Assembly: GCA_944383965.1 (NCBI GenBank)
Contig: CALWRQ010000004.1
Span: 1-54,826, forward strand
DNA: 54,826 nucleotides
Origin: an uncultured Lachnospiraceae bacterium
Lineage (GTDB): Bacteria; Bacillota; Clostridia; Lachnospirales; Lachnospiraceae
Direction of reading: 5' to 3'
Shown here: positions 26,968-35,695 of the stretch, piece after piece
Position numbering within the stretch: position 1 is the stretch's first letter
How the letters are laid out: each line of letters begins with the position of its first letter
Program-made: the position numbers and the translations under genes
Notes under the pieces: generated by a model
The model's database searches: none
The model's input: only the letters and a program-made list of their open reading frames with translations
Told to the model about the DNA's origin: nothing

Positions 26968-28857
26968 TCACATATGTATCTGCCTTTTGGCCTGTTCTCT
27001 GAGAAATGCTTTATCCGCCTTTCCGGAAGCCTTCACAGGAATTTCTTTCACAACTGCCATGCCCTCCGGGATTTTTATGGTTGCAATCTTTCCCTGACAC
27101 CAGGATCTCAGCTGATCCAGCGTCAGTGTTTCTCCGGTTTTCAGCCTGAGAAAGGCAAATACAGTCTCCCCCAGCTGGGGATCAGGCGCTCCTACCACCG
27201 CAGCCTCTTCCACCTGTTCCATTCTGCACAGAAGTGTTTCTATTTCTCCCGGGCTGATATTCTCTCCTCCCCGTATGATCAGATCCTTGCAGCGGCCGCT
27301 GAGAAAAATTCGTCCCTCCTCGGACAGACAGCCCATGTCTCCTGTGTGCAGCCATCCGTCAGGGTCCACCGCCCGTGCCGTTTCCTCCGGTCTTCCGTAA
27401 TAGCCCTGCATCACACTGTAGCTTCGCACACAGATCTCACCGCTTTCCCCTCTGTCCAGAACCTTTCCGTCAGACGGTCTCCGGATCTGCACCTTTACTC
27501 CGGGCCACGGCTCCCCGCCCGGAATTCTCTCACACTCCTCCGCTGTCCGGATCGTCATACTGGAAATTCCCGGTCCGGCTTCCGTCATCCCATACATGGA
27601 AAGCACCTGATCCACTCCCGCTTTTTCCAGAAGCCCGCGGAACACCCATCCGGGGCAGGAAGCTCCCGCAGTAACACAGAGTCTGAGCGGAATATCCTGA
27701 AATTTTTCCTTTTCCCGGGCATCTTCCAGCAGACGGATAAAAATAGTGGGAACACTGCTCAGGACCGTGCACTGCTCTTTTCTCAGCACGTCCAGGAGAG
27801 CCGTACAACGGACAGAGCCGTGAAATACCAGAGTGCATCCGGCTTCCATGGATGCCAGCACGGAACCGATGCAGCCCAGAGCATGAAACATGGGCGACGT
27901 CATACAGAATCGATCCTCTTCCGTCAGCCCCATTTTTTTTACATGGCTCAGTGCATTCTCGATCAGCTGAGCGTGGCTCAGCATCACTCCTTTGGGAATT
28001 CCTGAACTGCCGGATGTATGAAGGATGGTCGCCGTATTCAGCGGATCGATGCTTTTCTCCCGTTCCGCCAGCAGACCGGGATCCATGATCTTTCCCTCAT
28101 CCATCAGATCCTCCAGCTGCCAGGCACAGCTTCTGGGTTTCTGTCTGTCTGTAACGATCACTGTCCGAAGAGACGGAAGTCTGCTGCAGCACACAGAATC
28201 GGGAGTACAGTCTCTCAGTTCCGGGCAGATCTCATACAGCAGATCCATGTGCTCCCTCGATTTGATCCCCTGCCGGACCAGGAGAATCTTCACATCCGCT
28301 CCTTTCAGAAGCCGCTCCAGCATTTCCCCTTTTTCATGGATGTTCAGGTTTACCGTAATTCCTCCGGCCTTTTCCACTGCCACCTTGCACAGGATGTTTT
28401 CCCAGCAGTTATCCATAATGACTGCCACTTTGTCTCCCTTTTCCAGTCCTATGTGTATAAGGGAAAGAGCCAGGGCGTCGCTGGCTTCCTTCAGCTCTCT
28501 GTAGGTGAATCTCCTGTTCTGGCCGCAATCCACTGCTGCCTCCCGGTCCGGCGTGGCAGCCGCCCGTACGTCCAGAAGTTCTCCCAGGGTCATATGAATG
28601 TAGCGGAGGATGGAAAGGGAAAATTCCTTTCCCTTCCACACCAGTTTTCTCTCCTCCGCACCTGATATGGGAGGCTGACTCTCCGCAAGCGAAGAAAACA
28701 GCGCTTTCAGATCGGCAGGACATGCTTTTTCCTCTCCTGTTTCACGACCCTGTCTGTCAAACAGGCAGCTGAACTGGAATTCCTTTTCTCCCGTCTCCTC
28801 ATGGAAGCGTGAAACTGTTATCTTCACCCGTCTCCGTTCATCAATTTTCCTCACCAT
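26968..28857 (-). CDS. AMP-dependent acyl-CoA synthetase (ANL family) with N-terminal extension
   Basis: Activates a carboxylic acid to its CoA thioester via an acyl-AMP. It has 629 residues. After an unusual stretch of about 90 residues comes the adenylation domain: TYRELKEASDALA, phosphate loop LHTSGSSGIPKGVMLSH, SMYGMTEAGPG, GWLHTGDMG, and LSGRCKDLIIRGGENISPGE. The C-terminal catalytic Lys lies in VKASGKADKAFL. The extension (RRRVKITVSRFHEETGEKEF) does not match a domain I recognise. I use the ATG at 28857, with GAGG eight bases upstream; a TTG six bases earlier is possible. It fits substrate activation for the CoA-dependent Mo enzyme upstream. Confidence 0.88.
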   Translation of the reverse strand: MVRKIDERRRVKITVSRFHEETGEKEFQFSCLFDRQGRETGEEKACPADLKALFSSLAESQPPISGAEERKLVWKGKEFSLSILRYIHMTLGELLDVRAAATPDREAAVDCGQNRRFTYRELKEASDALALSLIHIGLEKGDKVAVIMDNCWENILCKVAVEKAGGITVNLNIHEKGEMLERLLKGADVKILLVRQGIKSREHMDLLYEICPELRDCTPDSVCCSRLPSLRTVIVTDRQKPRSCAWQLEDLMDEGKIMDPGLLAEREKSIDPLNTATILHTSGSSGIPKGVMLSHAQLIENALSHVKKMGLTEEDRFCMTSPMFHALGCIGSVLASMEAGCTLVFHGSVRCTALLDVLRKEQCTVLSSVPTIFIRLLEDAREKEKFQDIPLRLCVTAGASCPGWVFRGLLEKAGVDQVLSMYGMTEAGPGISSMTIRTAEECERIPGGEPWPGVKVQIRRPSDGKVLDRGESGEICVRSYSVMQGYYGRPEETARAVDPDGWLHTGDMGCLSEEGRIFLSGRCKDLIIRGGENISPGEIETLLCRMEQVEEAAVVGAPDPQLGETVFAFLRLKTGETLTLDQLRSWCQGKIATIKIPEGMAVVKEIPVKASGKADKAFLREQAKRQIHM

Positions 28858-28870
28858 ACCCAAATCCTCA

Positions 28871-30136
28871 TTACCTTTCTGCCGCTTTTTTCATACGCTG
28901 CAGCACAAACAGCAGCAGTATGGCTGCAATCCCCATGATTCCCACTGCCATCAGAGGCGACTGATAGGAACCCGTACTGTCAAAGAGATAGTTGGCCAGA
29001 ATCGGACCGATATATCCTCCCAGTGCAAATCCGATAAACATGATACCGTAGTTTACCCCGTTATTTTTCAGACCGAACGCATCCGACGTAAGAGCGGGAT
29101 AAACTCCCATGGTCCCGCCGTAGCACATGGCAATCAGAGTGGCAAAGATCACGAATGCAGCCAGAGAACCGCTGTCTGTGAGCATGGCAAGAGCAAAGCC
29201 GCTTGCAGTCACCACTGCTCCCATGGCGAACAGCGCCGGATATCTTCCTATCTTATCAGATACCCATCCCCAGACGATTCGTCCTCCCGTATTTCCTACA
29301 GCAATCACGCTGACGATAATGGACGCCACTGCCGTGTCCACACCTCCGATGGCCTGGGCCATAGGAGCTCCCTGGCTGATTACCATAAGGCCGCCGGTGG
29401 AAAAAATGGTGAAAACAATGATCATCGGATAAAAACGGATATCCGCCAGCATCTGCTTCCAGTTTTTCTGGACGGGCGCTTTAGCCGCTGCCTCCGAAGC
29501 GGCTGCCGCTTTGGGTGATGCTGCCGCTTTCATTCCGTCAGGCATCCAGCCCTCCGGAGGTTCGGTGACGAAGCAGGCTGCTGCCAGAATCACGACTCCG
29601 AACGCAATTCCCAGCACCCGGAATGTGAACAGCACACCGCCTCGATTGATGAGCATATTCATAATCGGTGGGAAAATAATGCTTCCCGCTCCATAAGCTG
29701 CGGTAGAAATACCGGCGATCAGTCCCCGCTTGTCAGGGAAGAACCTTACCGTATTGCCAATGGTGATCCCGTAAGCAAACGCGATTCCAAAGCCGCAGAG
29801 CAGTCCGTAAGTTACATACAGCATCGGCAGACTGGACAGAAAGCTGGTAGCAATCAGACCGGCTGCAAACAGGATTCCTCCCAGCCAGACTACATTTCTC
29901 GGACCATGCAGCTTTTTCTGCAGTCCGCTGCCTGCGATCATGGGGATCGGAGCAACTCCGCTGCAGATCGTAAATGCAAGGGCCAGCTGAGATTTTGTAA
30001 CTTCCATTCCGAAAATTGCCGTACTTTCATTAAACAGCGCCGTCTGATAGACGCTCCATGCAAACCCCGTTCCAATACATATATTGATAATCACACTGGC
30101 GATCAATACGACCCACCGTTTTTTCATCAGATCCAT
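28871..30136 (-). CDS. OFA-family major facilitator transporter (oxalate/formate antiporter-like)
   Basis: Twelve-helix MFS transporter of 421 residues of the oxalate:formate antiporter family, whose members move mono- and dicarboxylates. Typical features: RWVVLIASVIINICIGTGFAWSVY at the start, GPRNVVWLGG, GFGIAFAYGITIGNTVRFFPDKRGLIAGI, and a central Ala/Lys-rich loop (residues about 200-225) between the two six-helix halves. The second half has GNTGGRIVWGWVSDKIGR. The ATG at 30136 follows GGAGAGGTGGG. Its position between the Mo-enzyme subunits and the CoA ligase suggests uptake of the organic-acid substrate or exchange with product. Confidence 0.9.
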   Translation of the reverse strand: MDLMKKRWVVLIASVIINICIGTGFAWSVYQTALFNESTAIFGMEVTKSQLALAFTICSGVAPIPMIAGSGLQKKLHGPRNVVWLGGILFAAGLIATSFLSSLPMLYVTYGLLCGFGIAFAYGITIGNTVRFFPDKRGLIAGISTAAYGAGSIIFPPIMNMLINRGGVLFTFRVLGIAFGVVILAAACFVTEPPEGWMPDGMKAAASPKAAAASEAAAKAPVQKNWKQMLADIRFYPMIIVFTIFSTGGLMVISQGAPMAQAIGGVDTAVASIIVSVIAVGNTGGRIVWGWVSDKIGRYPALFAMGAVVTASGFALAMLTDSGSLAAFVIFATLIAMCYGGTMGVYPALTSDAFGLKNNGVNYGIMFIGFALGGYIGPILANYLFDSTGSYQSPLMAVGIMGIAAILLLFVLQRMKKAAER

Positions 30137-30239
30137 ACTTCACCCACCTCTCCTAACTGGATCGTTATTTTTTTAACACATCAGAGACCAGATCCTCTTT
30201 CCGAATCTGGCCGGCAAGCACCCGGATAGTTCTGTAAAT

Positions 30240-30268
30240 CCGGCAGAGGCCTTTCCTGCCTCTGCCGG
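30240..30268. terminator. Strong hairpin after the FAD-GltD subunit gene
   Basis: CCGGCAGAGGC (30240-30250) pairs perfectly with GCCTCTGCCGG (30258-30268) around a 7-base loop, 12 bases after the stop at 30281. The U tract on the minus strand is weak (ATTTACAG). A second, shorter stem CCAGA/TCTGG lies at about 30184-30208. It may partially terminate or protect the mRNA ahead of the transporter gene. Confidence 0.6.
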
Positions 30269-30280
30269 GTTGTGAACATC

Positions 30281-32644
30281 TTATTCTTTCATATTTAATA
30301 CCATTCGTTTCACCAGGGCACGCACTTCCTGAATCTTATAGGAATTGTGCTCCATGGCTCTGGCGCCTTCCACAGCAATCTCCGCTGCTTCAGCAGCCAG
30401 TGCTTCGTCCGGTTTCTTTCCTTTCAGGAACTCATCCATCTTCTCGCGAAGCATGGGAACCGGAGCGACTCCGCCCAGAACGGTCTTCACATCTTCGATA
30501 ACACCATTTTCCACCTTGTAAGAGTATGCAAGGCTCACGATTGCAAAATCCACTGCCTCTCTTACACGGAATTTATCATAACCGGACACTCTGTCTGCTG
30601 CAGGTCTGAACCGGATCGCCGTTACCAGCTCATCCTGATCCAGCATATCCACAGCCTTCAGGTTGGTGGTAAAGAAGTCTCTGGCTTTTACCGTTTTTTT
30701 GGTAGTAACGATATCGGCATCCAGAAGGATCAGTACGGGTGAAATATCGGAAGCATTCACAGAATAACATCCGCAGTTCATGCAGCGCTTCGCTTCCTTC
30801 AATGCCTCAGACTCCTCCAGGGTAAAGCTGTCTTCCTTATCCAGTGCTCTCTGATCAGCGGAAAGCTCCTTGTCATGCACCGCTTCCTTATCCTGCACTC
30901 CTTCCGCATCGAAATGGATAAATTTCTCCTGATCGTGAGTCGGAAGAACGATTCCATACTTTTTATTGATAGCCTCAGCCGCATTTCTTCCGGAACGGAT
31001 GGCCTGGATCACCGTGGCCGGACCTGTGGTCGCATCGCCGCCGGCATAGATGCCTTCCTTGCTGGTCGCCTGTGTTTCCTTATTGACCTGAATCAGGCCT
31101 CTCTCCAGAGCCAGATCATATTTTTCGCCCAGGAAGCTTAAATCTACTTTCTGTCCGGCTGCCATCAGAATGGAATCCGCAGATACCACAATCTTCTCTT
31201 CCGGATCATAGGTGGGGTTAAACCGACCTTCCTCGTCTCTTACGGATACACAGCGCATCAGCTCCATGCCCGTAACCTTGCCATCCTGATAAAGGGCTTT
31301 GGAAATACCGTAGGAGGGCATGATCACAATGCCTTCTTCCTTTGCTCTGGCAATTTCCTCTTTGCTGGCAGGCATCTCCGGCTCTGACTCCAGACAGGCC
31401 ATGGTCACACTGCCTGCGCCCAGTCTCTTTGCCGTAATGGCCACATCCATGGCTACGTTTCCGCCGCCGACTACCAGAACGTGGTTTCTCTCTTTCTTGT
31501 TCATCCACTGATTTACTTCCATCAGGAACTGAAGTCCGAATTCCGTGAATTCCTCACCGTCAAACCCCAGTACAGGACGCTTCCAGGCTCCGGTAGCATA
31601 GAATACGTTGTCATATTCCTTCTCCAGGTCTTCTGCCTGTACATCTTCTCCCATGGTGCAGTTCATGCGGAACTTGATTCCCATCTTCTGATAGGCTTCC
31701 ACCACCTGCTCCACATAGGTCTTGGGAAGACGATAGTTGGGAATAGCATAGGTCAGCATGCCGCCCGGTTTTTCCATTTTATCGATCAAGGTCACATCAT
31801 GACCTGCTTTTCTTAAATAATAGGCTGCGCTCAGTCCGGCAGGACCTGCTCCCACCAGAGCCACCTTTTTCCCGGTCTCCTTCTCCGGAGCCTTGTAAAA
31901 TTCGTCTGCATGGGCCAGGATATAGTCACCCACAAAACGCTCCACGCTGTGGATGGATACGCTTTCATCGGAAGAGCAGCGATTGCACTGTTCCTGGCAG
32001 GTATGAGCACATACACGGGATGTGATCATGGGAATGGGATTGGCCTCCATCAGAATTCTGGCGGCTCCCGCCGTATTTCCATTTCTCAGCTGTTCCATAT
32101 ACGCAGGAATATCCGTATTGGCCGGACACTGTACGGTACATGGCGTAAAGTGTGTCTTCATTCCTCCGAAAATGGAATGATAACGGTTGTCGCCCAGTAC
32201 GGCGTAGCACTGCTTTCCGCCCTTTCTCATACAATCCATGCGGCCGCCGATTCCGTGAGGATAACGATAAAACCAGCAGCGTACGTCCTGACAGATATTT
32301 CCGCCGATGGTAGCCACGTTCCGGATCAGCGGAGTCGCCACCGAGCGGGCCGCCTGAGACAGGACGGGTGCCTTTTCATTCAGCAGCGGAGATTTTACAA
32401 TATCTGAGAGTTTGGTCAGTGCTCCCACCTCGATCTGATCTCCGTCTTCCTTTATGTATTCTCCACCTTCAATGGTCTTTAAGTCAACCACTGTTTCAGG
32501 ATATTCTTCCAGAATCTGTTCCTTCAGCACACCGACAAGATCAGATCCCCCTGCTATGGCAACCTTTCTCCCCTTTCTGCTGTCTTTTAACAGAGCGACA
32601 GCCTCGTCAAAGGTTGTGGCGCTTTCATGTTCAAAATTTCTCAC
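30281..32644 (-). CDS. Mo-hydroxylase FAD subunit with an inserted GltD-like NAD(P)H oxidoreductase
   Basis: A 787-residue nested fusion. Residues 1-160 are the first part of the FAD-binding domain of xanthine dehydrogenase/CoxM-type subunits (VAIAGGSDLVGVLK, NVATIGGNICQD). Residues about 163-625 are a complete GltD-like module. Its N-terminal Fe-S domain has Cys169, 173, 212, 216, 220 and 223; FAD site GAGPAG is at 265-270; NAD(P)H site VGGGNVAMD at 392-400; GGDATTGPATVIQAI at 535-548. It ends with CMNCGC (621-626). From VNASDISPVLILLDAD onward (629) the CoxM fold resumes, then its C-terminal domain. Cys123, 138 and 146 resemble the cluster loop of 4-hydroxybenzoyl-CoA reductase. The start is GTG at 32644 with GGGAGG upstream. 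Confidence 0.9.
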   Translation of the reverse strand: MRNFEHESATTFDEAVALLKDSRKGRKVAIAGGSDLVGVLKEQILEEYPETVVDLKTIEGGEYIKEDGDQIEVGALTKLSDIVKSPLLNEKAPVLSQAARSVATPLIRNVATIGGNICQDVRCWFYRYPHGIGGRMDCMRKGGKQCYAVLGDNRYHSIFGGMKTHFTPCTVQCPANTDIPAYMEQLRNGNTAGAARILMEANPIPMITSRVCAHTCQEQCNRCSSDESVSIHSVERFVGDYILAHADEFYKAPEKETGKKVALVGAGPAGLSAAYYLRKAGHDVTLIDKMEKPGGMLTYAIPNYRLPKTYVEQVVEAYQKMGIKFRMNCTMGEDVQAEDLEKEYDNVFYATGAWKRPVLGFDGEEFTEFGLQFLMEVNQWMNKKERNHVLVVGGGNVAMDVAITAKRLGAGSVTMACLESEPEMPASKEEIARAKEEGIVIMPSYGISKALYQDGKVTGMELMRCVSVRDEEGRFNPTYDPEEKIVVSADSILMAAGQKVDLSFLGEKYDLALERGLIQVNKETQATSKEGIYAGGDATTGPATVIQAIRSGRNAAEAINKKYGIVLPTHDQEKFIHFDAEGVQDKEAVHDKELSADQRALDKEDSFTLEESEALKEAKRCMNCGCYSVNASDISPVLILLDADIVTTKKTVKARDFFTTNLKAVDMLDQDELVTAIRFRPAADRVSGYDKFRVREAVDFAIVSLAYSYKVENGVIEDVKTVLGGVAPVPMLREKMDEFLKGKKPDEALAAEAAEIAVEGARAMEHNSYKIQEVRALVKRMVLNMKE

Positions 32645-32660
32645 GGTGAATCCTCCCCTC

Positions 32661-34982
32661 TTATGCTTTGCCTAATGCTTTCAAAATAACTGCCGGTGTA
32701 GCCGGATAATCCTTGATGTCCACGCCGATGGCGTTGGAGATCGCCATAAGGACAGCGCTCGCTCCCGCCGCTCCGGAAATCTCTCCGATTCCCAGGGCCT
32801 TGAACATGAAGGAATCGATCTGAGACTCCATGATGTAAGCGTCATAAGGCGGGAATTCGTTAAACGGCCTCCACTTGTAGTCGATCAGGCTGGAGGTCAG
32901 GAGTCTTCCGGTGCCCGGATCCAGGATACATTCCTCGAAGATTGCCGTATCGATGCAGGCAGATCCGAACCCTCCGTGCAGCTGCATTTCCACAGCCTTG
33001 GAGTCGATGATCTGTCCGATATCCGTTCCGCCGGCTACCTTCACGATGGAGGTATGGCCGGTTTCCGTATCTACTTCCACCTCTACAAAGATCGCCATAC
33101 AGCTGGGGATATTGAACATCTCCATATGCTTTCCGTATCCCACAATGCTCAGCTCCTTGGGGGCAAGCTTGAACATGGGAATGGAGAGTTCCGGCGTATC
33201 TCTTACATATACCATGAAATCCTTCGTCTCCATCTGATCCACGGAACGCCTGAAGTGACGGGCTCCCAGCTCCAGTGCCTGCCGCTTGCAGTCCAGAGCT
33301 GCCAGTGATACGGCTTTTCCGGTGGTAATGGTTCCTCTGGATCCGCACAGTCCGTAGTTGGAAGGATTGTACTTGGTTCCGGGTTCCGTGATGGAAACTT
33401 TTTCTACCGGCACATTCAGCACTTCCGCCACTACCTTGCATGCGTTGCTGCGGGTGCCCATTCCGGATTCTGTGATGTCACACTCGATGATTGCGGTGGA
33501 TGCCCTGTGGCTTCCTACCAGATCGGGAACGATGCGGACGATGGCTTCTGTATTGTCCTCATTGATATCTGCGTTTCCGATCACGCCCATGCCGATTCCT
33601 CTTGCCTTTGTTCCGTTGACAGAAGTGGGAACGTTCCAGCCTTTCCACTTTTCCGCCCATCCGAACCGGTCTGCCGCGTTCTGCATGGCTTCCGGGAAGA
33701 ACAGGGAGGAACGGCTCTGCCACCAGCGGCCGTCACGCCAGATAAAGCGGTCTCCGGGAGCAATATAATTCTTCTTGAATACATCCAGAGGATTGAAGTT
33801 GCCTTCCTTCATGACCGTGCACATCAAACGCTCCAGGCAGCTGTTCAGCTCCTGTCCGCCGTAACCTCTTACGATTCCTGCCGCCTGCTTGTTGGTCACG
33901 GCAATATGGCTGTCCATAAACCAGTTGGGGCACTTGGCGCATACCAGCTGAGCCTCACCGAGACCCACGCCTACCTGGCCCTGTACAGAGTCTGCAATCG
34001 CTCCCGTATCTACCAGCCAGTCTCCCTCTACCGCGCGAACATAGCCTTCCTCGTCCATACCGATCTTTGCAGTGATCGTACTTCCCAGACGGACTTCATA
34101 GCTCATCAGCTGTTCTTCCTTTGTCAGAACGATCTTCACCGGACGCTTGGTCACTTTGGACAGCATCGCCGCAGAAAGCACTGTGGTCATGAGAGACTGC
34201 TTGTTTCCGTAGCTGCCGCCTACATTGAAGGTTTTTACATTCAGGTTGGAATTGGGGATTCTGCCCTCGCCCATAAGCTTCAAGATATGGGCGCTCTGAG
34301 AAGATGCCCAGATCGTATAGTCATTTCCGCCTTCATACTTGGCGATGCAGCAGGGCGTCTCCGGAGCCAGCGGAGCCGGCATTTTATCAAAAGCCACCTT
34401 ATCTTCTGCCACATATTTGGATTCCTCAAAGCCTTTCTTCACATCACCGCGGATGATCTGCCACCAGGGTCCGTCCGGCTGGAAATATTTGATTCCGTTA
34501 TCTACGTGATTGCCCTTGAACCTGGGATACAGTTCCACAGCTCCCTCTTTCAGAGCATCTTCTGCAGAGAACACAGCCTCCAGCTGCTCATACTCCACAT
34601 CAATCAGGTCAATGGCTTCCGTGGCGATCTCCTCCGTATCGGCTGCGATCAGGGCTACCACATCTCCCACATAGTATACCTTGTCTTCCATCAGAAGGCG
34701 ATGGACCGGAAGGCCCAGTCCCCAGGGCTCCGGCATGTTCTTATGGGTAATGACCGCACGCACGCCCGGATAAGCCTCTGCCTTGGACGTATCGATGGAA
34801 AGAATCTTTGCGTGAGGATAGGGGCTCCTCTTCGTCTTACCGTAAAGCATATGGGGAACGGAAAAATCATCCAGGAAAATGGCTTTTCCCGTTACAATGT
34901 CCTTGGCATCCTTTCTGGGTGTATAGTTTCCGATATGGCGGTAATGGGGCTGTTTGATATCGCGATATTCGAGCTTGCTCAT
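32661..34982 (-). CDS. Molybdopterin-binding catalytic subunit (xanthine dehydrogenase/HcrA family)
   Basis: Large subunit of 773 residues carrying the Mo active site. N-terminal aldehyde-oxidase 'hammerhead' domain: KDAKDIVTGKAIFLDDF, VGDVVALIAADTEEIA. Mo-pterin loops: NVGGSYGNKQ at 253-262, VRGYGGQELNSCLERL at 371-386, NYGLCGSRGTITTGKA. The catalytic Glu is retained as Glu734 in GIGE near the C-terminus. Substrate-specific positions cannot be assigned with certainty; xanthine, nicotinate, aldehyde and 4-hydroxybenzoyl-CoA enzymes all share this fold. The CoA ligase and CoA-transferase downstream favour an acyl-CoA substrate. The ATG at 34982 has AAAGGAGG upstream. Confidence 0.92.
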   Translation of the reverse strand: MSKLEYRDIKQPHYRHIGNYTPRKDAKDIVTGKAIFLDDFSVPHMLYGKTKRSPYPHAKILSIDTSKAEAYPGVRAVITHKNMPEPWGLGLPVHRLLMEDKVYYVGDVVALIAADTEEIATEAIDLIDVEYEQLEAVFSAEDALKEGAVELYPRFKGNHVDNGIKYFQPDGPWWQIIRGDVKKGFEESKYVAEDKVAFDKMPAPLAPETPCCIAKYEGGNDYTIWASSQSAHILKLMGEGRIPNSNLNVKTFNVGGSYGNKQSLMTTVLSAAMLSKVTKRPVKIVLTKEEQLMSYEVRLGSTITAKIGMDEEGYVRAVEGDWLVDTGAIADSVQGQVGVGLGEAQLVCAKCPNWFMDSHIAVTNKQAAGIVRGYGGQELNSCLERLMCTVMKEGNFNPLDVFKKNYIAPGDRFIWRDGRWWQSRSSLFFPEAMQNAADRFGWAEKWKGWNVPTSVNGTKARGIGMGVIGNADINEDNTEAIVRIVPDLVGSHRASTAIIECDITESGMGTRSNACKVVAEVLNVPVEKVSITEPGTKYNPSNYGLCGSRGTITTGKAVSLAALDCKRQALELGARHFRRSVDQMETKDFMVYVRDTPELSIPMFKLAPKELSIVGYGKHMEMFNIPSCMAIFVEVEVDTETGHTSIVKVAGGTDIGQIIDSKAVEMQLHGGFGSACIDTAIFEECILDPGTGRLLTSSLIDYKWRPFNEFPPYDAYIMESQIDSFMFKALGIGEISGAAGASAVLMAISNAIGVDIKDYPATPAVILKALGKA

Positions 34983-35000
34983 TCTTCCTTACCCTCCTTT

Positions 35001-35612
35001 TTATTCTAATGCGTTGCTGCCCGGAACCCCGTAGGCATACGGGCTGGGGAACAGCTCCTCCCGTACGGGAATGGGATTCTCCACGTCATCATTGGCTCTG
35101 TGCATCACAGCAGTATGATCTTCTTCATTTCCTGCTACGCGGTTGATGGCTCTCAGCACCGTATAATGGCTGATGCACCGGCAGTAGTTTCCGGAAAGTG
35201 CTTCCTTAATCTCATCAGGAGTGGGGTGAGGATTATCCAGAAGAAGAGCTTTTGCCGCCATGATAATACCCGGCGTACAGTATCCGCACTGGAATGCGTA
35301 TTCATCAATAAATGCCTGCTGCAGGGGATCCAGTCCTTTTTCCGGATCCTCCAGACCTTCGATGGTGACAATATCCTTGCCGTCACATTCTACCGTAAGG
35401 AGCATACAGGAAGTTACTCCTTTTCCATCCATCAGTACGGTACAGCATCCGCACGCTCCTTCGCTGCAGGATTCCTTGGAACCTGTAAGCTGAAGTCTTT
35501 TTCTTAAAGTCTGAGACAGCGTTTCCGACGGAGGAACCTGGCCGAAGCCGTCTCCGATCGAGAAACGATATTCCCGTCCGTTCACTGTCAGGGTGACATA
35601 TTGTTTCTTCAT
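35001..35612 (-). CDS. [2Fe-2S] iron-sulfur subunit of the molybdenum hydroxylase
   Basis: Small electron-transfer subunit, 203 residues. The plant-ferredoxin-type cluster uses Cys49, 54, 57 and 69 (ESCSEGACGCCTVLMDGK). The second, XDH-type cluster uses Cys109, 112, 144 and 146 (QCGYCTPG, GNYCRC). These are exactly the family spacings. About 40 extra C-terminal residues, rich in acidic and proline residues (NPIPVREELFPSP), follow the usual end. The ATG at 35612 lies downstream of GGAGG. It is the first gene of the long run, behind a consensus promoter. Confidence 0.95.
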   Translation of the reverse strand: MKKQYVTLTVNGREYRFSIGDGFGQVPPSETLSQTLRKRLQLTGSKESCSEGACGCCTVLMDGKGVTSCMLLTVECDGKDIVTIEGLEDPEKGLDPLQQAFIDEYAFQCGYCTPGIIMAAKALLLDNPHPTPDEIKEALSGNYCRCISHYTVLRAINRVAGNEEDHTAVMHRANDDVENPIPVREELFPSPYAYGVPGSNALE

Positions 35613-35672
35613 ACTTCTTTTTTACCTCCTTTTGTCTGCCAAACTCTTGCCCATCTGCAACCGTCCTCCCTT

Positions 35673-35688
35673 ATCGAGGTCGGTCGAT
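35673..35688. promoter_or_regulatory. Candidate TetR-family operator
   Basis: ATCGAGGTCGGTCGAT contains the inverted repeat ATCGA-N6-TCGAT. It begins eight bases downstream of the -10 of the molybdenum-operon promoter and so covers the transcription start. The TetR-type gene 150 bases away is the obvious candidate binder; not proven. Confidence 0.5.
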
Positions 35689-35695
35689 TGATTTA

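Noticed and set aside
26038..28005. 655-residue plus-strand frame
   Set aside because: Antisense across the CoA-transferase and acyl-CoA ligase genes, both of which have complete motifs.
30140..30180. Second ModE-like site (GTTATTTTTTTAAC) upstream of the transporter gene
   Set aside because: The half-sites are shorter and A/T runs make such matches likely by chance; no promoter is evident there.
30281..35612. Gut purine or uric-acid degradation cluster
   Set aside because: A xanthine-dehydrogenase-like enzyme with a GltD-like (YgfK-like) part raised this, but hydantoinase, SsnA, YgeX, YgeY and carbamoyltransferase genes are absent and CoA-ester genes are present instead.
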